Assembly: GCF_020034655.1 (NCBI RefSeq)
Contig: NZ_JAIQDJ010000003.1
Coordinates: forward strand, 62,001 to 126,000
Source of the DNA: Thermomonas beijingensis
Lineage (GTDB): Bacteria > Pseudomonadota > Gammaproteobacteria > Xanthomonadales > Xanthomonadaceae
Reading direction: 5' to 3'
DNA: 64,000 bases
Shown here piece by piece: positions 27,433 through 36,948 of this stretch. Under the pieces are notes generated by a model, which worked only from the letters and a program-made list of their open reading frames with translations, made no database searches and was not told the origin of the DNA. Both the position numbers and the translations under genes were made by a program. Every line of letters begins with the position of its first letter. Position 1 is the stretch's first letter.

Positions 27433-27885
27433 TTACTTGACCTCGAACTGCACCAGCGCCACCGGTCGACCATTGGCATCGACCTCGACATTGTAGGCGC
27501 CGGTATCGGTGGGGGCGAATTCGAATACCGTGAACGGCCCCTGGATGTTCTTGGTGTCTTCTTTCTGCGATTTGCCCTGATTGAACCAGAACACTTCCAG
27601 CCGTTCGCCTTGCTTGCGACCGAACTTGGTGGGCACCGAGATGTACACGGTTTGTCCGCTCTTGAATTCGCGCAGCGGGGTGGTGATGTCGCCGTTGCCA
27701 TCGACCTCGGCACCGGCCTTGGCCGCATTCGGGTTGACGACGACCGACTCCACGCCATCGTCGTGGCGCTGCGGCACGCTGGTGTTGTCATCCACAGGCT
27801 TGGGCACCTGCGGGCCTTGGCGGTTGCAGGCAGTCAGAGCCACAGCGGCGAGGAGCAGGCACAGGAAGCGGGGCACTGGCATCAT
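27433..27885 (-). CDS. Lipoprotein of unknown function
   Basis: A 150-residue protein; lipobox LTAC after a short signal ([20 protein letters not shown]). The ATG at 27885 has AGGA six bases upstream; a TTG at 27900 is less likely. The mature part contains [20 protein letters not shown] and a C-terminal beta-rich portion with [22 protein letters not shown], resembling immunoglobulin-like folds. It lies between zapE and queF on the same strand. No function assigned. Confidence 0.8.
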   Translation of the reverse strand: MMPVPRFLCLLLAAVALTACNRQGPQVPKPVDDNTSVPQRHDDGVESVVVNPNAAKAGAEVDGNGDITTPLREFKSGQTVYISVPTKFGRKQGERLEVFWFNQGKSQKEDTKNIQGPFTVFEFAPTDTGAYNVEVDANGRPVALVQFEVK

Positions 27886-27900
27886 CGGGATTCCTAGCAA

Positions 27901-29055
27901 TCAAACAGGTGTGATGCCGCCCATTCTAACGGGCTGGGCGCGGCCAGCCCCAGCAGAGCATGAACGATGGGGCTGCAACAGATAGTCGGTGGACTGCATT
28001 TCCACCAAGCGCGAGGCGGTGCGCTCGAATGCGCCGCGCAGACGCTGCCCGGCGTACAGTGCCATCGGAGGGTTGGCCGCAGTGCACACGAGATTGACGT
28101 GGCGGTCGTACATTTCATCAATCAAGTTGATGAAGCGTTGCGCGGAATCCTCATTATTGGCATCAAACGCCGGAATACCGCCCAGCAACACGGTGTGAAA
28201 TTCGCGGGCAATTTCAATGTAGTCGGTAGTGCCGCGTGGACCCTCGCACAGTGCGGCAAAATCGAACCAGCACAAGCCCTGTCCACGTGCGCGCACCGCA
28301 ATGCGGCGGTCGTCGATGACAATACCGGCATCGCGATGTGCAGCATCACCGCCCAGCGCTTGCCAACGTTCCTCCAGCCACGCATCGGCGTTGGCATCCA
28401 GGGGTGTGCGATATACAGGTGAGCGGGTCAGTGCGCGCAGTCGATAATCGGTGCTGCTGATTAGCTCGACTACATTGCAATGCCGGGTAATCAAATCAAT
28501 CGCCGGCAGGAAGCGTGCGCGTTGCAGGCCGTCTTGGTACAGATTGACCGGCGCGGTATTGGAGCTGGTGACCAAGGTCACGCCCTGTGCGAACAGATGC
28601 TCCAGCAGGCGGCCCAACAACATCGCGTCACCGATATCATCGACGAAGAACTCATCCAGCACCAAAATCCGCAGGCTGTGTCGCCACTCTTGGGCAATGG
28701 TTACCAGCGGATCAGCTTCACCGGTGTGCGCACGCAGGCGTGCATGCACATCGCGCATAAAGCGATGGAAATGGGTGCGCTGTTTTTCCTTGAACGGCAG
28801 GCCATCGAAAAACAGATCGATCAGGAACGTCTTGCCACGCCCAACACCACCCCACAAGTACAGGCCTTGCGGGCCGGCGTCAGGGGTGTGATCGAACCAG
28901 CAGGCGAACAGGCTGCGTGCAGGTGGCGGCACCAGCAGCGCCTGATGGATGTGATCAAGCGCAGTCAGCGCGGCGTGTTGCGCAGGGTCGTCCAACCAAT
29001 CGCCACGCGCCACGCCTGCAGCGTAACGCTGCGACGGAGTTGCCACCGCCGTCAT
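27901..29055 (-). CDS. zapE: Cell division ATPase ZapE (AFG1-like)
   Basis: A 384-residue AAA-like ATPase. Walker A is YLWGGVGRGKTFLID, Walker B is ILVLDEFFVDDIGDAM and sensor region is LVTSSNTAPVNLYQDGLQR. The C-terminal block FERTASRLVEMQSTDYL is typical of the family. E. coli ZapE binds FtsZ and acts in constriction under stress. It overlaps the upstream hydrolase gene by four bases. The last 20 residues (HRSCSAGAGRAQPV onward) extend beyond the usual end. Confidence 0.93.
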   Translation of the reverse strand: MTAVATPSQRYAAGVARGDWLDDPAQHAALTALDHIHQALLVPPPARSLFACWFDHTPDAGPQGLYLWGGVGRGKTFLIDLFFDGLPFKEKQRTHFHRFMRDVHARLRAHTGEADPLVTIAQEWRHSLRILVLDEFFVDDIGDAMLLGRLLEHLFAQGVTLVTSSNTAPVNLYQDGLQRARFLPAIDLITRHCNVVELISSTDYRLRALTRSPVYRTPLDANADAWLEERWQALGGDAAHRDAGIVIDDRRIAVRARGQGLCWFDFAALCEGPRGTTDYIEIAREFHTVLLGGIPAFDANNEDSAQRFINLIDEMYDRHVNLVCTAANPPMALYAGQRLRGAFERTASRLVEMQSTDYLLQPHRSCSAGAGRAQPVRMGGITPV

Positions 29056-29702
29056 GCCGGCAGCCAGTTCCGTACGCTGTTGCGGATCAGGCCGCGCAGG
29101 TCAATCAATTTGCGATGGAAGAAATGACTGGTGTCAGGCATTTCGATCAGTTGTGGCGGCTGCGGTAAGCCACTGATCCAAGTGCGGACCGCATGTGCAT
29201 CCACGATTTCATCACTCAGGCCCTGAATCACCAACCATGGCACCTGCGGCAACGCGATGTCATCGAACGCCCAACTACGGCCCACGGGGGGGGCAATCGA
29301 GATCAGCGCTTTGGCTCTCAGGTCCACCGCGCCGCACAGGGATACCCACGCACCAAAGCTGAACCCCGCCAGCCACAGCGCCTTGTCGGGATGCTGCAGC
29401 GCTGCCCACGCGACCACGGCACGCAGGTCATCCAGCTCGCCTTGACCGTTGTCGAACTGGCCATCGGAGTGACCCACGCCACGGAAATTAAAGCGCAATG
29501 TAGCGATCCCGGTTTCGCGCAAGGCACGTGCGGTGGTGGTCACCACCTTGTTGTGCATCGTGCCGCCCTCGGTAGGCAAGGGATGGCAAACCACCGCCAA
29601 CAGCGGCTGCGGCGTGCCCTCGGCAGGGTCAAAGGCGACTTCGATCTGCCCGGCCGGGCCGGGAATAAGGACGCTGCAAGAGGTGGTGGTGCCGATTGTC
29701 AT
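29052..29702 (-). CDS. Small alpha/beta hydrolase (COG2945)
   Basis: A 216-residue hydrolase. The nucleophile elbow is AGFSFGAWVS, the N-terminal block CHPLPTEGGTMHNKVVTT and FRGVGHSDG are characteristic of the COG2945 group, the acid is probably in LSDEIVDAHAV and the histidine is in DTSHFFHRKL. The substrate is unknown; members are dienelactone-hydrolase-like. The start at ATG 29702 (MTIGTTTSC) is preferred over the upstream extension. Coupled to zapE by a four-base overlap. Confidence 0.87.
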   Translation of the reverse strand: MTIGTTTSCSVLIPGPAGQIEVAFDPAEGTPQPLLAVVCHPLPTEGGTMHNKVVTTTARALRETGIATLRFNFRGVGHSDGQFDNGQGELDDLRAVVAWAALQHPDKALWLAGFSFGAWVSLCGAVDLRAKALISIAPPVGRSWAFDDIALPQVPWLVIQGLSDEIVDAHAVRTWISGLPQPPQLIEMPDTSHFFHRKLIDLRGLIRNSVRNWLPA

Positions 29703-29804
29703 GTCAACATGATGCCGCAAGTGGCAAGGCATGGTGTTCTATCCTGGTGCACAAAACACAAACGCCGCCCTGCGGCGGCGCTTGCAAGCATGCGATGCGC
29801 GCGG

Positions 29805-30329
29805 TTACTTCTTGCTTTGCGCCACCATGTACTCGACGACTGCCTTGATCTGGTCGTCAGTCAGCGCCGGATTGCCGCCCTTGGCGGGCATGGTGCCGGC
29901 AGTGCCGGTGAAGCCTGCGGTCGCCTTCTTGATCAACTCCTCGATACCCTGTGCGCTGGCGCGGGCACCGATGCCGGCACTATCCAACTTGGGCGCGCCA
30001 CCTACGCCAGCGGTATGACACCCGGTGCAGGGGCCGTTGTTGAAGATTTCAGCGCCATCGGTGCGGCCTTCAAACGGTACATTGGCGGTCAGCGCAGCCG
30101 TGGCGGCAGCCGCGGCAGCGGCTTGCGCGGCAGCACCGGTGGCGCCGGCATATACCGCACCGACCGGGCCAATGCGGTCTTGCAGGCGCTGTTGCGCGGC
30201 GGGATCGGTGGGGTATTCCACCTTGCCGTTCAGGTGATGGGCAAACAGGATCAGGCCCACCATTACCAGGAACAGAAAGGCAATCACCATCGAAAAGCGC
30301 TTCAGGAAAGCGAGGTCAGTCGTCCGCAC
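29805..30329 (-). CDS. Cytochrome c5-type c-type cytochrome
   Basis: A 174-residue protein with an N-terminal uncleaved anchor (FSMVIAFLFLVMVGLILFAHHL) and a C-terminal monohaem domain. The haem motif is CTGCHTAGVGGAPKL and the distal Met is in AGTMPAKGG. Between them is a low-complexity Ala run (AAAQAAAAAAATAAL, around residues 65-80) that acts as a flexible tether. Membrane-anchored c5 proteins shuttle electrons to terminal oxidases. The start is GTG at 30329, giving the usual N-terminus; an ATG 13 codons in would truncate the anchor. Confidence 0.9.
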   Translation of the reverse strand: MRTTDLAFLKRFSMVIAFLFLVMVGLILFAHHLNGKVEYPTDPAAQQRLQDRIGPVGAVYAGATGAAAQAAAAAAATAALTANVPFEGRTDGAEIFNNGPCTGCHTAGVGGAPKLDSAGIGARASAQGIEELIKKATAGFTGTAGTMPAKGGNPALTDDQIKAVVEYMVAQSKK

Positions 30330-30706
30330 AGTGCACCCACATGAAATGGCCGATTGCGGCCGTCAAGAGCCGGATTATTCCAGAATGAGCGCAGTAGTGC
30401 GAGGTCGGCCTTGCGGCGAGCGGGTGGCCGCCAGTTGAAAGGCGCGATGGACGAGAATTGTTAGCTGCGCGTGAATGCGTATTAACGCCTATTCAGGTTG
30501 ATCGGAAAGCTGCAAACAGTGATGCATTTCCGGGTTCAGGTTGACAACTCATCACGTTAGAGGTGATAACACCATCGAATAGGCCGCACAGTTTCGGATG
30601 AGTCATCTCCGATGTGTGCCGCGCTGCGGGGGCGCATTTTGCAAGTAATTGAGCACCGCCGGGGTATGGCGGATAGACGAAATTCCAGAACGGACTTGGG
30701 GGTTAC
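30330..30706. other. Intergenic region between cytochrome c5 and autotransporter
   Basis: 377 bases without a supported gene. A TTGACA at 30541-30546 could be a -35, with TGATAA 17 bases on as a weak -10. Overlapping that is an inverted repeat ATCAC-N7-GTGAT (30551-30567). The last bases before the autotransporter ATG have a GGGGG ribosome site. Nothing else could be recognised; the frame at 30557 on the minus strand is not supported by context. Confidence 0.55.
30541..30568 (+). promoter_or_regulatory. Candidate promoter and operator of the autotransporter operon
   Basis: TTGACA is a perfect -35 and the spacer to TGATAA is 17 bases, but the -10 match is poor. The ATCAC/GTGAT repeat spans the spacer and -10, so a repressor could bind here. 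The transcript leader would be about 135 bases. Confidence 0.42.
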
Positions 30707-33700
30707 ATGAGCAACAATCGGAACAGCCGCACGCTTGGCAAGGCACATAATCGCCGCATCATCAGGCTTGATCCGATGACGCGCGCCGTGCGTTCGGCGT
30801 TGAGTGTCTCGGCACTGACCTTGGCGATTGGGTTTGCGGGCAATGTCACGGCGGCAAACCACCACGTCGCCGCAGTGCATGCCCTGCAAATCGAGCGCGC
30901 TGCGATTGATCACGTCCCGGTTGTCGACCTTACGGTGGTTACCGACAGCTTTGCCATCGACAGCCACCGTGCACCCCTGGTGGCGCTGGCAATCAATGAA
31001 TACAGCATTGGCGATATCGTGATCGACAATGCCGATCCGATCAGTGAAATCCAATTCGGCGATGCCATAGCCATTTCTGGCTACAGCAATGGCGGCATGG
31101 TGGACATTACCAATCAAGCCGACGCAAACCTCGAAGCGATGTCGTTGCTGGGCAGCGCGATCGGCATTTATGGGTACTCCACCACCGGTGATGTTTCTAT
31201 CCACAATGCGGCAGATATCTATGCCTATTCTGCGGGCAGCCTGGCGGACGGCATCTTCGCGTCCGGCGCAAATGTCGATGTGACCAATAGCGGCGGTATC
31301 CAGGCCGACGGTTACGATTGGGCTGCCGGTATCGAAGCGCAGGCCGCCGATGCGGTGTCGGTTGACAATTCCGGCGATATCAGCGCCAGTGTGTATGCCA
31401 CCGGACAGGCTTTCGGTATTTACGCCACGGGTAGTGACGTCACCGTGATCAACAGCGGTGCCATTACCGCACAGGGCTATTACGCCACCGGTATCGAAGC
31501 GCGTTCCTACGGCGATATCAGCATCAACAATAGCGGCGCGATCGATGCGGGTTCGATTGATGCCGTGTACGACCCCTACACCGGCACCACCACCGTGTAT
31601 GGCTCAGCCCTCGCAACGGGCATCAATGCCACCAGCGGTGGGGAAGCGGCGGCGGTCAGTGTGGCCAACAGCGGTGATATCAATGCTATCGGCTATTTCG
31701 GCGCGACCGGGATCTCGGTGGTATCCAGCGGACTGGGTGGCACTGCCAGCGTCAATAACAGCGGTGCGATTTACGCCTCGCAGTACACCAAATATGGCGT
31801 AGGTGCCAACGGCATCTTCACCTCGGCCGATGGCGACGCCTCGGTCACCAACAGTGGTGCGATCACAGTGGTGTCCGCAGGTGCCGCGACAGGCATTTCG
31901 GCACTCTCGTTTGCCGGCACTGCCAGCGTCACCAATTCGGGTGACATCGAGGTCGTCAGTACCGCAGCGCTCGGGTACGACGCTACCGGCATCCTGGCAT
32001 TCAGCGCGAATGGCGATGTGTCTGTCAGCAACAGTGGTTCGGTCTCGGCACAAGCGTCGCTCGGACTTCTTTATTCCAATGCCTACGCGATTCGGGCACA
32101 AGGCTTCGGTGACGTCAGCGTTGCCAACACCGGCTCGCTGTACGCCAATGGCAAGTATGCGTTTGGCGTATATGCCAGCTCCAGCGCCGGTAATGTCACG
32201 GTCAATAATGCCGACGGTGCCAGCATTGGGTTCTATTCCTATCTGGGCCAAGGGTTCGGTGTGCTTGGGATCGCCAGTTTGGGCGATGTAAGCATCGACA
32301 ATGCGGGTGATATTGCCGGCTATGCCTACACCCAGGCGGTGGGGGTTTTCGGGTTGGCGGCGGCGGGGAATGTCAGCGTCACCAACAGTGGCAGCATCGC
32401 TACCGAGAGTGCAACCAGTGCCTCGGTGGGCATCTTCGCGCGTGCCGATTACGGCAATGCTGCGGTGAACAATAGCGGCAGCGTGGACGCCTATTCCGCA
32501 CAGTCGGTGGCCTACGGTGTGCTTGCACGTTCCGACTACGGTACTGCCAGCGTGACCAATAGCGGTACCGTCAATGCCAATGGGTATCTGGCCGCCGCCG
32601 GCCTTATCGCAACCGGTTACTACGGTGCCAGCGTCACCACCACCGGGGGCACCATCACGGTGCTTGCCACCGGCAAGGCGACCGGGATCGAGGCCATGTC
32701 GGCGGTGGGTAATGCCGTGGTCGACAATGCCAGTGACATCCAGGCCATTGGTGCGGTACTGGGGGCGGACGGCATCGCTGCAAGTTCGGTGCTTGGCAAT
32801 GTGGCCGTTGGCAATACTGGCGCGATCCAGGCGTTGTCGTTGTATGGCGATGCCAATGGCATTCGCGGCTATTCGATTGGCGGCGATGTCGTGATCGAAA
32901 ACCACGGCAGCGTCATGACTTACAGCAACGCAGGTAGTGCGATTGGTCTGTATGGCTATTCGATGTACGGCAATACCTCGGTGACCAACTCAGGCAGCGT
33001 TTCTGCGGACTCCTACAACGGGCTTGCCGATGCCATTTTCGCATCCGGCATGGATGTGAGTGTGGCCAACAGCGGCGCACTGGAGGCCATCGGCAACACA
33101 TGGGCCGCCGGTATCGAAGCGCAGGGCAGCAACGCCGTGACGGTCACCAATTCTGCTGCCATCAGCGCTACTGCCGGCGTGTTTGGCCAGGTGGCTGATC
33201 CGGATGGCAATATCGTTGCCGCCGCCAATGGGGGTACTGCGTTCGGCATTTACGCCACCGCAGGTGAAGGCGGCGCGGTGGTGGTCAACAGCGGCAGCAT
33301 CGCAGTCGACGCAGGTTACGCCACGGGTATCGAAGTGCAGTCCTTGGGCGACATCAGTGTTGCCAATAGCGGCAATATCGATGCCGGCTCAGGTTTGAAC
33401 CAGTACGACATGGGCTACGGTTACACCCTGTATTACGGCACCCAACTGGCCACCGGTATCGCCGCCAGCAGCGGTGGTGAGGGCGCAGCCGTGCAGGTCG
33501 TGAATTCGGCTGACATCACCGCCAACGGCACATTCGGTGCATTCGGTATTTCCGCAGTGTCCAGCGGTATTGGCGGTACGGTAACGGTGGTCAATAGTGG
33601 CGATATTCTTGCCAGCCAGGCCAACAAGTACGGCGCGGGTGTTTACGGTGTATTTGCGTCAGGCGATAGCGATACCGCCGTTGGCAACAGCGGCCACATC

Positions 33701-36700
33701 ACGGCAGCCTCTGAGGGTGCGGCAATTGGCGTGGCGGCACTGTCGTTTGCAGGTGATGCACTGGTGGTCAATTCCGGTGATATCAGCGCCAGTTCGGCTG
33801 CAACGGCCTATTACGGTGCCACCGGCATCGTGGCATTTGCCGGCAATGGCGCGGCGGCAGTGAGCAATACAGGCAGTGTCAGTGCCGTTTCGCAAGCGTT
33901 GCTCGGTGCACCTACGCGTGGCGTGGACGTGCAGGGCCAGCAGGGAGCAACGCTGTATAACAGCGGCTCGATTTATGCCAACGGCAAGTACGCCTACGGT
34001 GTCTTCGCGACCTCGGCGGCAGGCGACGTCGGCATCAACAACGCCGCAGGCGGTGAAATTGGCTTCTATTCCTATCTCGGCAGGGGCTTTGGTGTATTGG
34101 GGATTGCCTACTCGGGCGATGTCGGTGTGGTCAATGCCGGGACAATTGAAGGTTACGCCTACGGTCAGGCAGTGGGTGTCTTCGCCCTTGCTGCTGCCGG
34201 TGACGCTGGCGTGAGCAACAGCGGCCACATCACGATTCAAAGCGGAAACAATCCGGCAGTGGGTGTGTTTGCACGCGCCGATTACGGTACCGCGACGGTG
34301 GTGAACAGTGGTGATATCACGGCAGTTTCCGGTGGCGATTTGTACCCGGGAACCAATGCCTATGGCGTGCTTGCCCGCGGGGCCTATGCGCAAGTGGGCA
34401 ACAGCGGCAACATCACCGCCAATGCCTACTACACGGCCACGGGCATTGCAGCGCGTTCGTACTATGGCACCCTCGTCAGCACCACCTCAAGCAGCCATAT
34501 CAACGCCTCCGCGTTGTTGGTGGCGATCGGTATCGAAGGGCGCTCGGAACTCGGTAATGTTGCGATCAGCAATGCCGGCGACATCAGTGCGACGGGTGTG
34601 CTGGGTGGCGGCGTCGGGATTCAGGCCTATAGCGGTGGCGGTAACTCCAGTGCCACCAATACCGGTCATATCACCGCCAAATCCACCTACGGCATGGCGA
34701 TTGGTGTCACCAGCTACTCGGCAGCGGGCAATGCGCAGGCCAGCAACGGCGGCATGATTTCCGCGCAGGGCGGCGATTACGGCGCTTATGGTGTCTCGGT
34801 ACAAGCCGCTCACGGGATGGCAACGATCAACAACAGCGGCAGTGTGTCGGCCACATCGACGGGAACCTCCATCGGTATCGTTGCCGAGGCGTATGGCAAT
34901 ATCGTGGTCAACAACACCGCCACCGGTTCGGTGGACGCCGGCAACGGCAGCATGGCAGCTGGGATCCAGTTGACCAGCGCCAGCGGCAACGCCACGGTCA
35001 ATAACGCCGGTCAGATTCATGCCAGCGGTGGCGACCTGTCGGCGGGTGTGGTGTTCAAGGGCACCAACGGCACCAACACACTGAATAATCTTGCCGCGGG
35101 CATGGTCCGTGCGGATGGTGCGGATGGCTATGCGTTTGCGGTGATTGGTGGTGATGGTGTTGAAGTCATCAATAACAGCGGCAAGCTGATGGGTGCGCTG
35201 AATTTGTATGCGGGCAATGATGTCCTCAACAACTTGGCCGGCGGTGTGTGGGATCTAATGGGTACCACGCATACCGATTTCGGCGACGGCAATGACACGG
35301 TCAACAATTCGGTCGGCGGCAAGATCACCGTGGGCAGCGGCAAGATCGAAATGGGGGCCGGCGATGACAGCTGGGTCAATGCGGGTACGCTGACCATTGG
35401 TACAGGCGGTGTGGTCAGCTTCGGCGATGGTAACGACCTGGTGAACAACGGTGGCCTGATCACCCTGACCGGCGGCAGCATCCAGATGGGGGCCGGTGCC
35501 AACAGCTTCATCAATGGTGGCACCATCCAAAGTATCGGCAGCGGCAACACCATTAACGTGGGGGCTGCCGGAACCTTCACCAGTGGTGGCTTGCTGAACT
35601 TCCTCAATGGGGCGACCACCGACAAGCTGGCTATCACGGGAACCTTTGCAGGTTCCGGTAACCTCAACCTGGATCTGAATCTGGTCAACAACAGCGTGGA
35701 TCAGATTGCAGTCACCGGCAATATGGCCACCACGGCGGCGCAGAAAGTCAATGTCCTGTTTACCGGCATGCCGTTGACGGCGCACGCCTCGTCGGTATTT
35801 GCCACCGTCAGTGGCACTTCGGCAGCTGGCAACTTCGTCGCCGGGCAGATGATCGGCTACAACTACGCAGCCAACTTCCTTGATGTGGGCCTGACCGTGA
35901 GCAGCCAGCTGGATGCCACCAACACCACGCCGGACAAGTTCTCGGTCAATATCGATGTCAACGGTTTGAACGATACCGGTGCATTGGCCGCTTCGGCTGC
36001 TGCGGGTGCTGCCGGCGTGATGAACACGCAGATGGGCACCTTCCGTCAGCGTTTGGGTGTGAATCCCTACGGTGATGCCGGCAAGGTATTGAGCGCCTTC
36101 ATTCGTGGCTATACCGATCAAGGCGACATGCAGCCTGATCACCTGGCCGGCAACTTTGGGCAGGGTGGGCACTTCAACTACAGCCAGTCCAGCTGGGGTC
36201 GTGAATTTGGCATCAATGCCAACCTGTTCGAGAACTTGCATGCCGGCCTGGTGTTGGGCAATGCGGACAGCCGTCAGCGCCTAGCCGATGGCGGCGTGGG
36301 TGAAAACCGCTTGAACGGTGCAACGGTGGGTGGTTATGCCACCTGGTACGTGCCGGGCAGCTTCTACGTCGACTTCAATGCCCGCAAGATGGGTGCAGAT
36401 ATCCGCTCGACGTCGGCAGCGGGCTTGCTGACCAGCCGTTCGAACACCACCGCATGGAGCCTGGAAGCGGGCTACGAGTGGAACGTGGGTACCTTCAACT
36501 TGGTGCCACAGGTGCAGTACACCCGCACCCATGTGGAAGATCTGAAGAACTTCTTTGGTGATCGCGTCAACTTCGAATCGCACGGTGGCACCTTCACCCG
36601 CGCCCGCCTGGGCTTGGAAATGAACAAGACCTTCCAGGTAGGTGATGTGCGCTGGACGCCGTATGGCTCGCTCAACGCCGTGCGCGATATCAACGGCAAG

Positions 36701-36883
36701 AGCACCTACACCGTCGGCAACTTCTACGGCAATACCGACACTCGCGGGACCAGTGCCATGGCGGAATTGGGCCTGGGTGTGCAGAAGGGGGGCTTCGGCT
36801 TCAACATTGGTGCCAACTGGGCCGATGGCGGCGCCTACAAGAGCTTTGTGGGTGGCCAGGCCAGCGTGCGCTTCTCTTGGTAA
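30707..36883 (+). CDS. Giant type V autotransporter with repetitive beta-helix passenger
   Basis: 2058 residues. The N-terminus has an extended signal: a basic stretch (NNRNSRTLGKAHNRRIIRL), then RSALSVSALTLAIGFAGNVTA with cleavage near residue 50. The passenger (about 51-1750) consists of short repeats around 22-28 residues, of the form GDVSVxNSGxIxAxS with Gly-Ile-x-Ala turns, predicted to stack as a right-handed beta helix. A block of about 594 codons is duplicated. Residues 1520-1640 contain GDGNDTVNN, GAGDDSWVN and GDGNDLVNN, resembling RTX calcium-binding nonapeptides. The last 270 residues form the 12-stranded autotransporter barrel and the protein ends in VRFSW, as barrels do with a terminal aromatic. 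No protease or passenger cleavage site is obvious. Likely an adhesin or surface fibre. Confidence 0.93.
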   Translation: MSNNRNSRTLGKAHNRRIIRLDPMTRAVRSALSVSALTLAIGFAGNVTAANHHVAAVHALQIERAAIDHVPVVDLTVVTDSFAIDSHRAPLVALAINEYSIGDIVIDNADPISEIQFGDAIAISGYSNGGMVDITNQADANLEAMSLLGSAIGIYGYSTTGDVSIHNAADIYAYSAGSLADGIFASGANVDVTNSGGIQADGYDWAAGIEAQAADAVSVDNSGDISASVYATGQAFGIYATGSDVTVINSGAITAQGYYATGIEARSYGDISINNSGAIDAGSIDAVYDPYTGTTTVYGSALATGINATSGGEAAAVSVANSGDINAIGYFGATGISVVSSGLGGTASVNNSGAIYASQYTKYGVGANGIFTSADGDASVTNSGAITVVSAGAATGISALSFAGTASVTNSGDIEVVSTAALGYDATGILAFSANGDVSVSNSGSVSAQASLGLLYSNAYAIRAQGFGDVSVANTGSLYANGKYAFGVYASSSAGNVTVNNADGASIGFYSYLGQGFGVLGIASLGDVSIDNAGDIAGYAYTQAVGVFGLAAAGNVSVTNSGSIATESATSASVGIFARADYGNAAVNNSGSVDAYSAQSVAYGVLARSDYGTASVTNSGTVNANGYLAAAGLIATGYYGASVTTTGGTITVLATGKATGIEAMSAVGNAVVDNASDIQAIGAVLGADGIAASSVLGNVAVGNTGAIQALSLYGDANGIRGYSIGGDVVIENHGSVMTYSNAGSAIGLYGYSMYGNTSVTNSGSVSADSYNGLADAIFASGMDVSVANSGALEAIGNTWAAGIEAQGSNAVTVTNSAAISATAGVFGQVADPDGNIVAAANGGTAFGIYATAGEGGAVVVNSGSIAVDAGYATGIEVQSLGDISVANSGNIDAGSGLNQYDMGYGYTLYYGTQLATGIAASSGGEGAAVQVVNSADITANGTFGAFGISAVSSGIGGTVTVVNSGDILASQANKYGAGVYGVFASGDSDTAVGNSGHITAASEGAAIGVAALSFAGDALVVNSGDISASSAATAYYGATGIVAFAGNGAAAVSNTGSVSAVSQALLGAPTRGVDVQGQQGATLYNSGSIYANGKYAYGVFATSAAGDVGINNAAGGEIGFYSYLGRGFGVLGIAYSGDVGVVNAGTIEGYAYGQAVGVFALAAAGDAGVSNSGHITIQSGNNPAVGVFARADYGTATVVNSGDITAVSGGDLYPGTNAYGVLARGAYAQVGNSGNITANAYYTATGIAARSYYGTLVSTTSSSHINASALLVAIGIEGRSELGNVAISNAGDISATGVLGGGVGIQAYSGGGNSSATNTGHITAKSTYGMAIGVTSYSAAGNAQASNGGMISAQGGDYGAYGVSVQAAHGMATINNSGSVSATSTGTSIGIVAEAYGNIVVNNTATGSVDAGNGSMAAGIQLTSASGNATVNNAGQIHASGGDLSAGVVFKGTNGTNTLNNLAAGMVRADGADGYAFAVIGGDGVEVINNSGKLMGALNLYAGNDVLNNLAGGVWDLMGTTHTDFGDGNDTVNNSVGGKITVGSGKIEMGAGDDSWVNAGTLTIGTGGVVSFGDGNDLVNNGGLITLTGGSIQMGAGANSFINGGTIQSIGSGNTINVGAAGTFTSGGLLNFLNGATTDKLAITGTFAGSGNLNLDLNLVNNSVDQIAVTGNMATTAAQKVNVLFTGMPLTAHASSVFATVSGTSAAGNFVAGQMIGYNYAANFLDVGLTVSSQLDATNTTPDKFSVNIDVNGLNDTGALAASAAAGAAGVMNTQMGTFRQRLGVNPYGDAGKVLSAFIRGYTDQGDMQPDHLAGNFGQGGHFNYSQSSWGREFGINANLFENLHAGLVLGNADSRQRLADGGVGENRLNGATVGGYATWYVPGSFYVDFNARKMGADIRSTSAAGLLTSRSNTTAWSLEAGYEWNVGTFNLVPQVQYTRTHVEDLKNFFGDRVNFESHGGTFTRARLGLEMNKTFQVGDVRWTPYGSLNAVRDINGKSTYTVGNFYGNTDTRGTSAMAELGLGVQKGGFGFNIGANWADGGAYKSFVGGQASVRFSW
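31146..34720 (+). repeat. Tandem duplication inside the autotransporter passenger
   Basis: The block that begins GSAIGIYGYSTTGDVSI (31151) recurs 1782 bases later as GSAIGLYGYSMYGNTSV (32933). Matching landmarks follow in the same order in both: WAAGIEAQ, a GGEAAAV/GGEGAAV stretch, ALSFAG, YANGKYA and FYSYLG(Q/R)GFGVLG. Copies have diverged, so the duplication is old. The offset fits 594 codons. Copy 1 is roughly 31146-32930 and copy 2 roughly 32930-34720. Confidence 0.85.
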
Positions 36884-36893
36884 CCGCTTGATC

Positions 36894-36920
36894 CCGGGCC
36901 CGGCGTGCCGTCGGGCCCGG
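36894..36920 (+). terminator. GC-rich stem-loop after the autotransporter
   Basis: CCGGGCCCG (36894-36902) pairs with CGGGCCCGG (36912-36920) around a 9-base loop. There is no T-run, so it may reduce rather than block readthrough into the following genes, or protect the mRNA end. Confidence 0.55.
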
Positions 36921-36948
36921 AATTCGTAATTTGTAGTCTGGATAACAC

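Noticed and set aside
29763-29782. GC-rich stem after the cytochrome c5 gene as a terminator
   Set aside because: The stem GCCGCC/GGCGGC is short and not followed by a T-run on the minus strand, so it was not listed.
30557-31204. 215-codon minus-strand frame ahead of and within the autotransporter
   Set aside because: It overlaps the start of the autotransporter gene, and its product shows no domain.
31604-32905. 433-codon open frame on the minus strand inside the autotransporter gene
   Set aside because: It mirrors the Gly/Asn/Ser codon bias of the passenger. The product is a His/Gly/Asp-rich sequence without any domain, and it lacks a ribosome site.
35255-36241. 328-codon open frame on the minus strand in the autotransporter gene
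   Set aside because: Same reason: antisense shadow of a biased coding region, with no signal or motif.
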